From Dicaeum eximium (Eukaryota; Chordata; Aves; Passeriformes; Dicaeidae), in assembly GCA_013396995.1 (NCBI GenBank), contig VWZP01005658.1, forward strand, positions 2,480,453 to 2,544,452: a stretch of DNA of 64,000 nucleotides, given 5' to 3'. Made by a program: the position numbers and the translations under genes. The first letter of the stretch is position 1, and each line of letters starts with the position of its first letter. The notes below the pieces were generated by a model. It did no database searches and was not told the origin of the DNA. It saw only the letters and a program-made list of their open reading frames with translations. Positions 63,242-64,000 of the stretch are shown here, one piece after another.

Positions 63242-64000
63242 TGTTTAACACTGAATTGGCTTTGTGTGGTGGGATTTTGGTAGTGAGGGGTCCTAAAGGG
63301 GTGGCTTAAAGGGGTGTTTGCTATGAGAAGCTGCTGGAAGTTTCTCCTGTGTCTGATGGAGCCAATGCCAGCAGCTCCAGCACAGACCTGCTGCTGGCCA
63401 AGGCTGGGCCCTTTGGCAGTGGTGGCAGAACTTCTGTGATGAGGGGTTTCAGAAGGGGCATGAAACCTTCACAGGTGTGAGGATGTGGAGAGAAACAGCC
63501 CTGCAGGCACCAGGGGCAAGGAAAGAGGGGCAGGAGGTGCTTCAGGCACTGGAGCTGAGATCCCTAAGCCCATGGAGAGGCAGCTGTGCCCCTACAGCCC
63601 ATGGAGGTCCATGGGGGAGCAGAGATCCACCTGCAGCCCCTGGAGAACCCCATGGCAGAGCAGGTGGATGTGCCTGAAGGAGGCTGTGACCCCAGGGGAA
63701 GCTGGAGCAGGGGAAGAATGTGAGGAATCCTCCCCCTGAGGGGAAGGAGCAGCAGAGTGTTATGGTGTGATGGACTGACCACCACCCCCATGCCCTGCCC
63801 CCTGTGCAGCCATGGGAAGAAGGGAGTGAACGTGTGACTGGTTAAGCTGGGGAAAAAGAGAAGGGTTTTTTAAGGTTTGTATTTATTTCTCATTATCCTA
63901 CTCTGATTTGATTGGCAGTAAGTTAAACTAATTTCCTCAAGTTGTGTCTCTTTTGCCATGAAAGTAACTGGTGAGTGATCTCTCCCTGCCCTTATCTCGA
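63242..64000 (+). mobile_element. LTR of bird endogenous-retrovirus type, cut by the right edge
   Basis: The plus strand carries the ordered blocks of a common avian LTR: attggctttgtgtggt, gagaagctgctggaag, ggagcagagatccacctgca, gaatcctccccctgagg, ctcattatcctactctgat and gtgagtgatctctccctg, ending ttatctcga at the window edge. The family normally continues about 100 bases to a CCACCACA-type end. The central GGAGCAG repeats are fewer than I remember. The left boundary is approximate. No viral gene is present. Confidence 0.72.

Larger units (their letters stand above)
50245..64000 (-). other. SLC9A9 intron (partial, continues beyond right edge)
   Basis: The preceding NHE9 exon should include a FHAGYSLKKRHFFQNLG-like segment. 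I found no minus-strand match up to 64000. The stretch contains the poly-T gap (54396-54409), an LTR at the right edge, and GC-rich patches at 52500-53000 and 54600-54970 whose ORFs match nothing I recognise. One splice-site-bounded open block lies at 53718-53798. Confidence 0.7.

Noticed and set aside
1..64000. CRISPR arrays, operons, tRNA or rRNA genes, or a new multi-gene system
   Set aside because: No regularly spaced repeats, no clustered genes and no RNA gene I could recognise by eye; the window is a single vertebrate gene's intron landscape.

Overview
The window reads as vertebrate, and specifically avian, nuclear DNA. It is AT-rich, almost entirely intronic, and carries bird-type interspersed repeats: a CR1 LINE 3' tail and three LTR copies of kinds I know from bird genomes. 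A songbird is likely but not proven. There is no bacterial-style gene layout. The long ORFs that occur have no conserved domain I can recognise, so I left them out.

The only gene I can support is SLC9A9 (NHE9, the endosomal Na+/H+ exchanger), on the minus strand. Five consecutive coding exons are present at 50129-50244, 42132-42237, 19793-19931, 18858-18963 and 8301-8389. Together they encode about 185 residues, equivalent to roughly residues 179-363 of the ~645-residue mammalian protein. All five join in frame with no stops, and they carry the TDP segment and the FGESVLNDAV segment with the ion-binding Asn-Asp pair. I could not find the preceding exon (expected above 50244) or the next one (expected below 8301), so the gene runs off both ends of the window.

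The introns in transcription order are: more than 13.7 kb (50245 to the right edge), 7,891 bp, 22,200 bp, 829 bp, 10,468 bp, and more than 8.3 kb (to the left edge). The 829-bp intron stands out. It starts ATATCCTTT and ends AC, and only this reading restores the conserved protein. It is therefore a minor-class (U12-type) AT-AC intron.

Repeats and assembly features are: a 420-bp sequence present twice in perfect tandem with a single N between the copies (12951-13791, probably an assembly artefact); a 14-N gap inside a poly-T tract (54396-54409); a solo LTR with a near-perfect 5-bp target-site duplication (17325-17690); a second LTR (35187-35723); a third LTR entering the right edge (63242-64000); a decayed LINE reverse-transcriptase fragment (45039-45275); a CR1 3' end (49490-49557); and assorted micro- and minisatellites. 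I found no tRNA, rRNA, CRISPR array or new multi-gene system.
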